A stretch of DNA of 27,342 nt from DATLYF01 sp035575095 (GTDB lineage Bacteria > Pseudomonadota > Gammaproteobacteria > Competibacterales > Competibacteraceae): assembly GCA_035575095.1 (NCBI GenBank), contig DATLYF010000088.1, positions 1 through 27,342 on the forward strand. The letters run 5' to 3'. The position numbers and the translations under genes are program-made. The notes under the pieces were generated by a model. That model made no database searches. It saw only the letters and a list, made by a program, of their open reading frames with translations, and had not been told where the DNA came from. Shown piece by piece: positions 1 through 8,608 of this stretch (positions are counted from its first letter, which is position 1; every line of letters starts with the position of its first letter).

Positions 1-242
1 GAGTCGCTCCAGGAGACGATGTCGGCGCCGCTGGCGGTCGCACCGCCCACCATCACGCTACCGGCGCTGCTGCCGAAGCCCTTGCCCCAGACGGTGACGT
101 AGGCGCCGGCCGGGCTGGAGGTGAGATCGGTGTAGTAGGCGATCGGTGCTGCCAGCGCCGCCTGTCCGATCCCGTTCGCGGCCAGTACCAGGGTCAGCGC
201 CGACCAGCGACCCGGGCGTTTGATCAAGAATCCTGTTTTCAT
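1..242 (-). CDS. Secreted IPT/TIG-like protein, N-terminal fragment
   Basis: The gene starts with ATG at 242 on the minus strand and runs off the left edge, so only about 80 residues are visible. The start is preceded by AAGAGG about 8 bases upstream. Residues 1-32 look like a signal peptide: basic MKTGFLIKRPGRW, then a hydrophobic stretch ending in an AALA/A type cleavage site. The mature part begins PIAYYTDLTSSPAGAYVTVW and continues KGFGSSAGSVMVGG, which is the look of an IPT/TIG immunoglobulin-like domain (strand, 'G.GFG....V.VGG'). Proteins that start this way are often large exported surface or cell-wall proteins, sometimes followed by parallel beta-helix repeats, but that part lies outside the window. 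Function is unknown. The domain call rests on pattern only. Confidence 0.7.
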   Translation of the reverse strand, partial: MKTGFLIKRPGRWSALTLVLAANGIGQAALAAPIAYYTDLTSSPAGAYVTVWGKGFGSSAGSVMVGGATASGADIVSWSD

Positions 243-959
243 TTTTGTAACCTCTTGAAAATCCAAAAATGTTGGTGTTTTCTCCCGTCCCTTTGAGTTG
301 TTGTCATCCCTACGCCTGAGAACCCGACTGAGCGCCTCACGGCGGCAGGCAGGACGAACGACCTCCCGCGCACATGAGGCGCTGGAGACCGCACGATACG
401 TTTGCTCTGGAGATGATCCGGCTCCGCTCTCACTCGCCACCGAGGGGGATGAGGGGACGCACGGAACAGGGTGATCCTGGCCAGCAGGCCGGATGGCGCT
501 CAGCCGCCCATTGCCGGCGGTACGGCGCTCCCCGCGGGGGGACGCGGGCCCGCGACAAGTTCAGCGTGGCATCGGGCCTGATGGAGGATCAGCAGCGTGT
601 CGACGGCAGGCTCAGGGGTTCACCGACCTTCCCTGACTGCCATCACTATTGAGTCGCACGCACCCAAGGGACTCTTGCCCGACATCCTGTCTGTAGCACC
701 GGAGCGTCCGCTTCGGGCAGATTCCGTCAGGCTGCATCGGTTTACACCCGCAAGCTCGAGCCCTCTGGGGCGTACGCAAGCCTTATTGATGCAGATTGCG
801 CGCCAACTCTCTCAGATATTCGCTTTTTATATATTTCAATTGATTATGAATGATCCTCAGAAACCATCCGTGAGACGATTTTTGCGCAATCCGGACTTTT
901 ATGGACTGGTCATGCAACCTGTGTCGCATACCTTTCTCTGAACGCAGAGTCTTGAGAAA
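243..959. other. Long intergenic region (717 bp), no convincing gene
   Basis: This stretch separates the left-edge secreted protein from the histidine kinase, both on the minus strand. Open frames inside it (for example 374-652 and 597-941 on the plus strand) have no ribosome binding site, are rich in Arg/Ser/Pro and resemble no family, so I treat them as chance. Positions 800-900 are AT-rich (a run of T and TATATA near 827-836) and could carry a promoter for the left gene, but no clear -35/-10 pair stands out. A 9-bp inverted repeat lies at 331-339/375-383. A small hairpin (CTCTG-AACG-CAGAG, 936-949) sits just below the kinase stop codon and may be its weak terminator. Confidence 0.5.
331..383 (-). 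repeat. Inverted repeat in the leader of the left gene
   Basis: AGCGCCTCA at 331-339 is the exact reverse complement of TGAGGCGCT at 375-383. The 35-base interior can itself fold (AGGACG-AA-CGACCT at 351-364, with single mismatches). The element lies about 90-140 bases upstream of the start codon at 242, so in a long transcript it would be a structured 5' leader. I could not match it to the GEMM (c-di-GMP) or another riboswitch consensus. Confidence 0.35.
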
Positions 960-2231
960 TCACGACAAGTCCGCTCCATTCGCCGCACGCACTGCGACGG
1001 GCAGACGCACCCGGACCAGGGTGCCCTGGCCGAGGATGGATTCCAGCTCGATCCGGCCGCCCTCCCCCTGAACCAGGCCGTGGGCGATGGCCAGGCCCAG
1101 ACCGGTGCCGCCCTGGGCCTGCTTGGTGGTGAAGAAGGGCTCGAACACCCGCTCCAGGTGCTCGGGCGGGATGCCTACCCCGGCATCCTGCACGCTGAGT
1201 TCCACTTCGCCCGCCGCCGCATCCCAACGGGTCGCCACCCGCACCCAGCGGGAGGGCTCGGGCAACGCCTCCAGGGCATTGACCATCAGATTGATCAGCA
1301 CCTGTTCCACCTTGCGGGCATCCCCACGCAATGGTGGCAGATCGGCGGCCAGGTCCAGCTCGAAACGGCTGGTGCGCTGAGCAATCAGATGGCGCAACAG
1401 CGTCTGCACCCGCAGCACGCAGTCGTTGGGCCGATAGGTTTCCTCGGTGGGGGCGCTCGACGGCCGGCTGAAGTCGCGCAGGCTGTCGACGATGCGCCGG
1501 ATGCGTTGTGCCCCGTCGTACATATCCGCCAGCAGCAGCGGCACCGTCTCCCGCATCTCGCTGTAGGGCAGGCCGCCCAGCAGGAAGTCGCCCTCCGCCC
1601 GCCAGTGTGCATCCAGCAGGCGTTGGACGTCTCTCCAGGCCTCTGCCAGCAGCGAGGCGTTGAGCAGCATCAGGTTGTTGGGGTTATTGATCTCGTGGAC
1701 CACGCCGGCGACCAGGATGCCCAGGGTGGTCATCTTATTGGCCTGCAGCAGTTGCAGCTCCTGCTGCCGGGCCTTCTCCTCGGACTCGCGCAGCGCCCGT
1801 TCCGCCACGCGCTGTTCGGTAAGGTCGAAACCGGTGCTGATGAAACAGGCGAGGGTGTCCTCGCTGGCGGGCAGAACTGTGGAGGTCCATTGGATGATGC
1901 GGCGCCGGCCGTCACGCAGCAGCCAGACGGTCTCGTGCACCAGAGGGATCTCCCCCGCCTGTAGGCGTGCCAGAGCCTGCTCGAAATCCGCCCCTTCCCC
2001 TTCCGGAATGAGCAGCCCGAGCGGATTGCAGCCCTGCACTTGCCCGCGGCTATAGCCGGTCAGCCGCTCGCAGGCGCGGTTGATGTGCACGATACGTCCC
2101 TGCCGGTCCATGAGCACGATCAGCGCACCCAGGCTGTCCAGCAGGGCGACATCGATCTCCTGCTCGCTTCGCGGTACGTCCTGCATCACAGCTACGATGT
2201 CGCCGATGGGACGACCGCTTCCCGACGGCAC
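960..2231 (-). CDS. PAS-domain sensor histidine kinase (orphan)
   Basis: This 423-residue protein is a soluble two-component sensor kinase; no membrane segment is visible. A PAS domain covers about residues 25-145 (LDSLGALIVLMDRQGRIVHI near 31-50, ending FDLTEQR), followed by a short coiled coil. The dimerisation domain has the phospho-acceptor His179 in VVHEINNPNN. The ATPase domain shows the N box (INLMVNALEALP), G1 (DAGVGI), F box (FEPFFTTK) and G2 (GGTGLGLAIAHG). The HEINNPNN form of the H box is typical of NtrB/HWE-like cytosolic kinases. I use GTG at 2231; an ATG at 2186 (MQDVPRSEQ) is an alternative, and neither has a strong ribosome binding site. No response regulator lies beside it, so its partner and signal are unknown. 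Confidence 0.9.
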   Translation of the reverse strand: MPSGSGRPIGDIVAVMQDVPRSEQEIDVALLDSLGALIVLMDRQGRIVHINRACERLTGYSRGQVQGCNPLGLLIPEGEGADFEQALARLQAGEIPLVHETVWLLRDGRRRIIQWTSTVLPASEDTLACFISTGFDLTEQRVAERALRESEEKARQQELQLLQANKMTTLGILVAGVVHEINNPNNLMLLNASLLAEAWRDVQRLLDAHWRAEGDFLLGGLPYSEMRETVPLLLADMYDGAQRIRRIVDSLRDFSRPSSAPTEETYRPNDCVLRVQTLLRHLIAQRTSRFELDLAADLPPLRGDARKVEQVLINLMVNALEALPEPSRWVRVATRWDAAAGEVELSVQDAGVGIPPEHLERVFEPFFTTKQAQGGTGLGLAIAHGLVQGEGGRIELESILGQGTLVRVRLPVAVRAANGADLS

Positions 2232-2376
2232 GGATGCGGTCGCCGATTTCCTAGAGCTCCGCTAAGAAAATAGCTGATGCCTGCCGGTGCTGCGACCTGC
2301 GCGGCAGCCCGGCAACACCGGGACAAGGCAGTTCAAGCCTCCGACCAGCGGTGGTCCAACGAGCCCTTCGTATCAA

Positions 2377-2880
2377 TCAGGACAGCCCCGGAATACGCCC
2401 TCCCCCCACCAGCACCGCCGCACCGCCGACCCGCACCCGCCGGGCCGTGCCGTCGCGCTGTTCCAGTTCCAGGCAGATGTAGTTGGGCCATCCCAGTTCC
2501 ACCCCCTGCAGCCCCCGCCAGCGCTGCTCACCGTCGGCGGTGCGTTCGATGCGTAGTACCGGCACGGCGCCGACGCCCTTCTCCAGCACGATCTCCAGGC
2601 TGTCGCCGAACGGCCCGAGCACGCCACCGGCCGCCAGCGCTACCGCTGTCCCCACTGTCGGATGACCGGCGAAGGGCAACTCCGGGTGAAGATGCGCAGC
2701 CGCCGGGTATGGGCCGGATCCTGCGGCGGCAGCACGAACACCGTCTCGCTGAGATCGAGTTCCTGAGCCAGGTGCCGCATGGCGGCGTCGCGGCGTCGCT
2801 CGGGCCGCAGCCGTCGGGGAACACCGCCGAAGCCCGACTCCACTCTGCCTGCGGCACTGTCCGCAAAAAAACCGACAATT
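2377..2880 (-). pseudogene. Decayed PhzF-family isomerase gene
   Basis: Fragments of a PhzF-family (phenazine-biosynthesis-like epimerase/isomerase) protein appear in successive frames. LNCRFF near 2872 resembles the N-terminus but begins with CTG. GFGG and AVFPDGCGPSDA are out of frame with each other. An exact 8-bp tandem duplication at 2782-2797 (GCGGCGTC twice on the plus strand) shifts the frame before AMRHLAQELDLSETVFVLPP, which keeps the family's catalytic-Glu context (LSET). A further net single-base loss near 2684-2686 separates LRIFT from ELPFAGHPTVGTAVALAA. The frame then jumps near 2505-2520 from VLRIERTADGEQRWR straight to the family's C-terminal part (GVELGWP, then RVRVGGAAVLVGGGRI), losing over 100 residues including the DPATGSA region. 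A normal member has about 260-300 residues. It sits directly after thiF. Several independent lesions make sequencing error unlikely as the sole cause. Confidence 0.85.
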
Positions 2881-2888
2881 CAGAGCTA

Positions 2889-3602
2889 TTACATCAACAC
2901 TGACGCTGATGGCTGCTCCGCGCTGCCGCACACCGGGCAGTGCGGATCACGGGCCAGGGCGTAACTGCGCCAGCTGCCGCGCAGGGCGTCGTAGCGCAGC
3001 AGCCGGCCGCTCAGCGGACTCACGCCATCGACCAGCAGACGCAGCGCCTGCAGGGCCTGCATCGCCCCGAGCACGCCCAGCAGCGGTCCGATCACGCCCT
3101 GGGTGACGCAACTGCCTGCCGGCAGCGCATCGAAGGGGAAGGCACAGCGGTAGCAAGGGAGGTCGCCCCGGCGCGGATCGAGCACCAGGATCTGCCCCTG
3201 CCAGCCCACGGCGGCGGCGCTCACCCAGGGCCGGCCGGTGTCGCGGCAGACCTGATTGAGGGCATGGCGGCTGGCGATGTTGTCGGTGCAATCGAGCACC
3301 ACATCGACATCGGCGAGCTGCGCCCGCAGCTCCGCACCCTCCAGGCGCCGCGCCGCCGCCTCGATCTGCAGCATCGGCCAGCGCCGCAGCAGGTTGTCGC
3401 GGGCGGCCTCGGCCTTGGGCCGGCCGAGTTGGTCGCTGCGAAACAGGATCTGGCGCTGCAAATTGCTCAGCTCCACGACGTCGTCGTCGACCAGATGCAG
3501 CCGCCCCACCCCGGCGGCGGCCAGCGCAGCCGCGGCCGGACAGCCCAGGCCGCCGACGCCCAGCACCAGCACCCGCGCCGCTGCCAGCCGCACCGCACTC
3601 AT
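2889..3602 (-). CDS. thiF: ThiF/MoeB/HesA-family adenylyltransferase, short N-terminus
   Basis: The protein (237 aa) should adenylate the C-terminal Gly-Gly of ThiS with ATP before sulfur transfer. It has the nucleotide-binding loop GVGGLG (15-20), the DDDVVELSNLQRQILF segment, the DCTDN motif, and two zinc-binding pairs, CYRC and CPVCG. It ends in TAA at 2889. The ATG at 3602 overlaps the thiG stop (ATGA), implying coupled translation. Most ThiF/MoeB proteins have about 25-30 residues before the glycine loop, including an RYSRQ motif whose Arg reaches the ATP site of the partner subunit. Here only 14 residues precede it, and in-frame codons upstream inside thiG do not encode that motif. Position in the operon favours ThiF over MoeB. 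Confidence 0.9.
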   Translation of the reverse strand: MSAVRLAAARVLVLGVGGLGCPAAAALAAAGVGRLHLVDDDVVELSNLQRQILFRSDQLGRPKAEAARDNLLRRWPMLQIEAAARRLEGAELRAQLADVDVVLDCTDNIASRHALNQVCRDTGRPWVSAAAVGWQGQILVLDPRRGDLPCYRCAFPFDALPAGSCVTQGVIGPLLGVLGAMQALQALRLLVDGVSPLSGRLLRYDALRGSWRSYALARDPHCPVCGSAEQPSASVLM

Positions 3603-4408
3603 GATGAGGCGGCACCCGCCTCGTGCCAGAACGGCGTGCCCACCACCGGGGTGCTGGGCACCGCAGTATCCCGCTCCGGCATCGGTCCGGCTCGGTACGC
3701 GGTACGTCCGGCCGCCACCGCGGCCGCGAAGGCGCGGGCCATGGCTACCGGATCCACTGCTTGAGCCACGGCGGTGTTGAGCAGCACGCCGTCGAAGCCC
3801 AGCTCCATGGCCTGACAGGCGTGGGACGGCAGGCCGATGCCGGCGTCGACGATCAGCGGCACATCCGGCAGGCGCTCGCGCAGGGTGCGCAGGGCGTAGG
3901 GATTCATCAGCCCCTTGCCGGTGCCGATGGGCGCACCCCAGGGCATCAGCACCTGGCAGCCGGCGTCCAGCAGGCGGCGCGCCACCACCAGATCATCGGT
4001 GCAATAGGGCAGCACCTTGAAGCCATCCTTGACCAGGATGGTGGCGGCCTCGACCAGAGCGATGGGATCGGGCTGCAGGTTGTAGTCATCGCCGATCACT
4101 TCGAGCTTGAGCCAGTCGGTCTCGAACAGCTCGCGCGCCATGTGGGCGGTGGTCACCGCCTCCTGCACCGAATGGCAGCCGGCGGTATTGGGCAGCAGTC
4201 GGCAAGGCAGCGACTTGAGCAACGCCCAGAAGGCATGTCCGCCGCCCCCGGCCGGGTTCTGCCGGCGCAGGGAGACGGTGACGATGCTGGCGCCGCTCTC
4301 GCGGATGGCCTCGGCCATCACCGCCGGCGAGGGATAGCGGGCGGTGCCAAGCAGCAGGCGGCTGCCCAGGGGTTCGCCGTAGAGGGAAAAGGGGTCGTGT
4401 TGTTTCAT
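3599..4408 (-). CDS. thiG: Thiazole synthase ThiG
   Basis: ThiG builds the thiazole phosphate ring of thiamine from deoxyxylulose 5-phosphate, dehydroglycine and ThiS thiocarboxylate. The 269-residue protein is a complete TIM barrel. Lys101 in DWLKLEVIGDD is the expected Schiff-base lysine. Other family segments are LLLGTARYPSP, NTAGC, PYCTDD, MPWGAPIGTGKG, and the phosphate-binding end VDAGIG...GFDGVLLNTA. The gene begins with ATG at 4408 and overlaps thiF by 4 bases. The gap to thiS upstream is 78 bases and holds a strong hairpin (4452-4481), unusual in an otherwise compact operon. The last 25 residues after AYRAG are longer than I would expect and unassigned. Confidence 0.97.
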   Translation of the reverse strand: MKQHDPFSLYGEPLGSRLLLGTARYPSPAVMAEAIRESGASIVTVSLRRQNPAGGGGHAFWALLKSLPCRLLPNTAGCHSVQEAVTTAHMARELFETDWLKLEVIGDDYNLQPDPIALVEAATILVKDGFKVLPYCTDDLVVARRLLDAGCQVLMPWGAPIGTGKGLMNPYALRTLRERLPDVPLIVDAGIGLPSHACQAMELGFDGVLLNTAVAQAVDPVAMARAFAAAVAAGRTAYRAGPMPERDTAVPSTPVVGTPFWHEAGAASS

Positions 4409-4451
4409 TGCAGTTCTCCGCTAGCGGCGCATCTCTCAGCGCCCTCGCCCC

Positions 4452-4481
4452 GCCCCCGCTCCCGCACGCGGGAGCGGGGGC
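4452..4481. repeat. Strong hairpin between thiS and thiG
   Basis: A 12-bp perfect inverted repeat (left arm GCCCCCGCTCCC at 4452-4463, right arm 4470-4481) encloses a 6-base loop. It lies in the 78-base gap between thiS and thiG. No run of T follows on the minus strand, so it is not a typical intrinsic terminator. It may stabilise or process the mRNA, or be a dispersed REP-like palindrome. Confidence 0.6.
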
Positions 4482-4486
4482 ATTGC

Positions 4487-4684
4487 TCAGCCACCCTGCA
4501 TCGGCTCGACCAGCTCCACCCGATCGCCCTCGCGCAAGCGATGCTCGTCATGGCGCGAGCGCGGCACGAAGGTGGCGTTGACCGCCACCGCATAGGGCGG
4601 ACGGGCCTCGATGCGGGCCAGCGCTTCGGCCACGGTGGCGCCGTCGGGCAGATTCAAACGTTGCTCGTTGATCCAGATGTCCAT
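4487..4684 (-). CDS. thiS: Sulfur carrier protein ThiS
   Basis: This 65-residue beta-grasp protein carries sulfur as a C-terminal thiocarboxylate for ThiG. It starts MDIWINEQRLNLPDGATVAE, shows the ubiquitin-like pattern (AVAVNATFVPRSRH, LREGDRVELVEPMQGG), and ends in the required Gly-Gly. The ATG at 4684 lies 31 bases inside the end of thiO, so the two genes overlap out of frame and are probably translationally coupled. A longer frame reaching 4765 would add residues unlike any ThiS, so I reject that start. Confidence 0.96.
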   Translation of the reverse strand: MDIWINEQRLNLPDGATVAEALARIEARPPYAVAVNATFVPRSRHDEHRLREGDRVELVEPMQGG

Positions 4685-5772
4685 GGCATCTCCGCATGAC
4701 GGTACAGGTTGGGCCAAAGACTGGCATTGCGCTGCGCCTCGGCGTCGCCACCCGCTAGCAGGCACCCGGCCAGGGCTGCCGCCTCACCGGCAATGAGCGG
4801 CGCCAGCAGATAGCCGTGGCGATAGAGGCCGTTGACGCGCAACAGCCGCGGGCCGGCGAGCTGGATGGCCGGACGGTGGTCGGATAGCGCCGGCCGCAGG
4901 CCGGCGGCCAGCTCCAGGATGCGTGCCTCGGCAAAGCCGGGATGCACCACCATGGCCGCCGACAGCAGTTCCAGCGCCGAGCGCACGCTCACCGGCGAGT
5001 CGTCGTCGCTTTCGATCTCGGTGGCGCCGATGACGAAATGGCGGCCGGGCTTGGGCACGACATACAGCGGATAGCGCGGGTGCAGCAGCCGCACCGGACG
5101 GCCCAGGCTCACCTCGGGTGCATGGACCCGCGCCACCTCGCCGCGCACCCCGCGCAGCCGGGGCACGGCAGCGCGGGCGCCCAGGCCGCGGCAGTCGATG
5201 ACCAGTTGCGCATCGGGCAGGGCGTCATCGGCAATCGGCGTATGCCAGTGGCAATCCACGCCGCGGCTCTCCAGTCCCTCGCGCAGCACGGCGAGCAGCG
5301 CCCGGCCGTCGAGCTGGCCCTCACCGGGCAGCAGCAGCGCCTCGGCGAAGCAGGCGGCCAGCTCCGGCTCCAGCTCACCGAGCGCAATACGGTCCAAGAG
5401 CCGCGGCCGCTCCGCTTCGGCCAGTTCCGCGGTATGCGGCGCCAGGCGGCGACGGAACAGGGTCATCTCCTCGCGATCGCGGGGATGGTGGACGACCAGG
5501 CTGCCCGCGCGCTGGAAGAATACCGGGCGCGGCAGCTCGGCCAGCCACTGCGGCCACAGCGCCAGGGCAGCGCGGCCCATGGCCACCACCTCCGGCTCAG
5601 CGCTGACCGCCTCGGCCAGGGGAGTGATCATGCCCGCAGCGACCCAGGCCGCCGAACCCTGCCCCTCGGGATCGCCGCGCTCGAACAGGGTGATGCGCAC
5701 AGCCTGTCCGGCCAGGCGCCAGGCGATCAGCCGGCCGAGCAGGCCGGCGCCCAATATGGCGACATCGCTCAT
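4654..5772 (-). CDS. thiO: Glycine oxidase ThiO
   Basis: ThiO is an FAD-dependent oxidase that makes dehydroglycine (iminoacetate) from glycine using O2, for ThiG. The 372-residue protein begins MSDVAILGAGLLGRLIAWRL with the FAD-binding GxGxxG. Then come ERGDPEGQGSAAWVAAGMI, the segment FFQRAGSLVV, RLRGVRGE, the YVVPKPGRHFVIGATE strand and the C-terminal flavin-binding end LRPALSDHRPAI...NGLYRHGYLLAP. Two ATGs lie side by side (5775 and 5772). The GAGGAG at 5779-5784 fits 5772 best. Only 10 bases separate it from thiC. Use of ThiO rather than the radical enzyme ThiH points to an aerobic route. Confidence 0.95.
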   Translation of the reverse strand: MSDVAILGAGLLGRLIAWRLAGQAVRITLFERGDPEGQGSAAWVAAGMITPLAEAVSAEPEVVAMGRAALALWPQWLAELPRPVFFQRAGSLVVHHPRDREEMTLFRRRLAPHTAELAEAERPRLLDRIALGELEPELAACFAEALLLPGEGQLDGRALLAVLREGLESRGVDCHWHTPIADDALPDAQLVIDCRGLGARAAVPRLRGVRGEVARVHAPEVSLGRPVRLLHPRYPLYVVPKPGRHFVIGATEIESDDDSPVSVRSALELLSAAMVVHPGFAEARILELAAGLRPALSDHRPAIQLAGPRLLRVNGLYRHGYLLAPLIAGEAAALAGCLLAGGDAEAQRNASLWPNLYRHAEMPWTSGSTSNV

Positions 5773-5782
5773 CATCGACTCC

Positions 5783-7645
<1,863 letters not shown>

Positions 7646-7743
7646 CGGTTTCGTCCTCATGGTGGTGGCTCGGGGACGAAACGGAGGCGCTCCAGGAGAC
7701 TTTCCGCCTCTGCGAGGGAGGACGGTGCTCGTATGGCTCGGCT

Positions 7744-7832
7744 CAGCTTCCCTACGCTGGTATTACCCAGGTCAGGTTCGAAGGGTATGTCTCAGCCCCC
7801 ATCCTCTGGGAGCACCCCCGCTTCGCGAAGCT
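7744..7832 (-). ncRNA. TPP riboswitch (THI element)
   Basis: On the minus strand the conserved core reads GGGGTGCTCCC at about 7818-7808, then GGGGCTGAGACATACCC, CGAACCTGA and CTGGGTAATACCAGCG, then TAGGGAAGC at about 7753-7745. These match the THI-box positions that bind thiamine pyrophosphate (CTGAGA and ACCTGA). It ends about 100 bases before the thiC start, so it controls the thiCOSGF operon, turning it down when TPP is plentiful. A GAGGCG/CGCCTC pairing near 7683-7710, between the core and the thiC start, could be part of the expression platform. No clear terminator with a T run is seen, so control of translation start is more likely. Confidence 0.95.
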
Positions 7833-7834
7833 CG

Positions 7835-7864
7835 ATTAAAGCACAAGTTTTCTCATGCGGCCAA
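7835..7864 (-). promoter_or_regulatory. Candidate thi operon promoter
   Basis: On the minus strand TTGGCC (7864-7859) and TTTAAT (7840-7835) are separated by 18 bases. They would start transcription near 7828, right at the 5' end of the riboswitch. The -35 hexamer lies inside the last codons of the upstream phosphodiesterase gene. The match to the sigma-70 consensus is moderate. Confidence 0.45.
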
Positions 7865-8608
7865 GACTTTGCGCTGCTCGGCCGGATAATCGGTGGTGAT
7901 GCCGTCGAAGCCGAGCGCGCGCAGCCCCAGGGCGGCGGCCGGGGCATTCACCGTCCAGCACAAGAGCTTCAGCCCGGCGCCACGGGCGGCCCGGACGAAG
8001 CCGGGATCGACCGCCTGCCAGTCGGGATCGAGGCCGGCGAAGCCACGACGGCGCGCCTCGGCGATGAGCTGCGGCCCGAGGCGCGGCGGCTGGCCTTCGC
8101 CCTCTATGACCCAGTAGCAGGGGATGTCGGGAAGCAGCGCCCGGCACTCGGACAGGGCCTCGGCGTGGAAGGAGATCAGCGCCACCTCCACCCCGACCGG
8201 GGTGGCCGCGAGCGCCGCGCGCATGGCCGGGGCGATGGCGCGGCCGACCTTGATCTCTACCAGCACGCGCTTGCCTGCCGGCACCTCGACCAGCACCTCT
8301 TCGAGGAACGGCATGCGCTCGCCGGCGAAGCGCTCGCCCTTCCAGCGTCCGACGTCGAGCCGGCGCAAGGCGGCGCTGTCGCAGGCGGCGATCAGCAGAT
8401 TGCCATCGGAGCAGCGCGCCGTGTCTTCGTCGTGGTGGACCATGATGCGCCCATCGCGAGACAGGTGCACGTCCATCTCGATACCATCGGCGCCCATTTC
8501 CCAGGCGAGGCGGAAGGCGGCTAGCGTGTTTTCGGGGGCGTGGCCGGAGGCGCCACGGTGGGCGATGATGTCGATGGGTCGTCTCTCCCTAGTATGGTGA
8601 TGGCTCAC
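7853..8608 (-). CDS. Glycerophosphodiester phosphodiesterase family protein
   Basis: The 251-residue protein belongs to the GDPD/UgpQ family, which hydrolyses glycerophosphodiesters to glycerol 3-phosphate and an alcohol. The TIM-barrel active site is complete: HRGASGHAPENT (His17, Arg18, Glu27), GIEMDVHLSRDG, and VHHDEDTARC. LVEIKVG and the C-terminal CWTVNAP...GFDGITTDYP also fit. There is no signal peptide, so it acts in the cytoplasm like UgpQ. The start is GTG at 8608, overlapping the stop of the upstream alcohol dehydrogenase (GTGA), which implies coupling. A glycerol- or glycolipid-linked role with the dehydrogenase is inference. Confidence 0.92.
   Translation of the reverse strand: MSHHHTRERRPIDIIAHRGASGHAPENTLAAFRLAWEMGADGIEMDVHLSRDGRIMVHHDEDTARCSDGNLLIAACDSAALRRLDVGRWKGERFAGERMPFLEEVLVEVPAGKRVLVEIKVGRAIAPAMRAALAATPVGVEVALISFHAEALSECRALLPDIPCYWVIEGEGQPPRLGPQLIAEARRRGFAGLDPDWQAVDPGFVRAARGAGLKLLCWTVNAPAAALGLRALGFDGITTDYPAEQRKVLAA

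Noticed and set aside
243..470. c-di-GMP (GEMM) riboswitch before the secreted protein gene
   Set aside because: A GCAAAC fragment occurs, but the following conserved ACGCAAAGCC and tetraloop-receptor parts are absent.
374..941. Two overlapping plus-strand open frames in the left intergenic region
   Set aside because: No ribosome binding site, biased composition and no recognisable domain.
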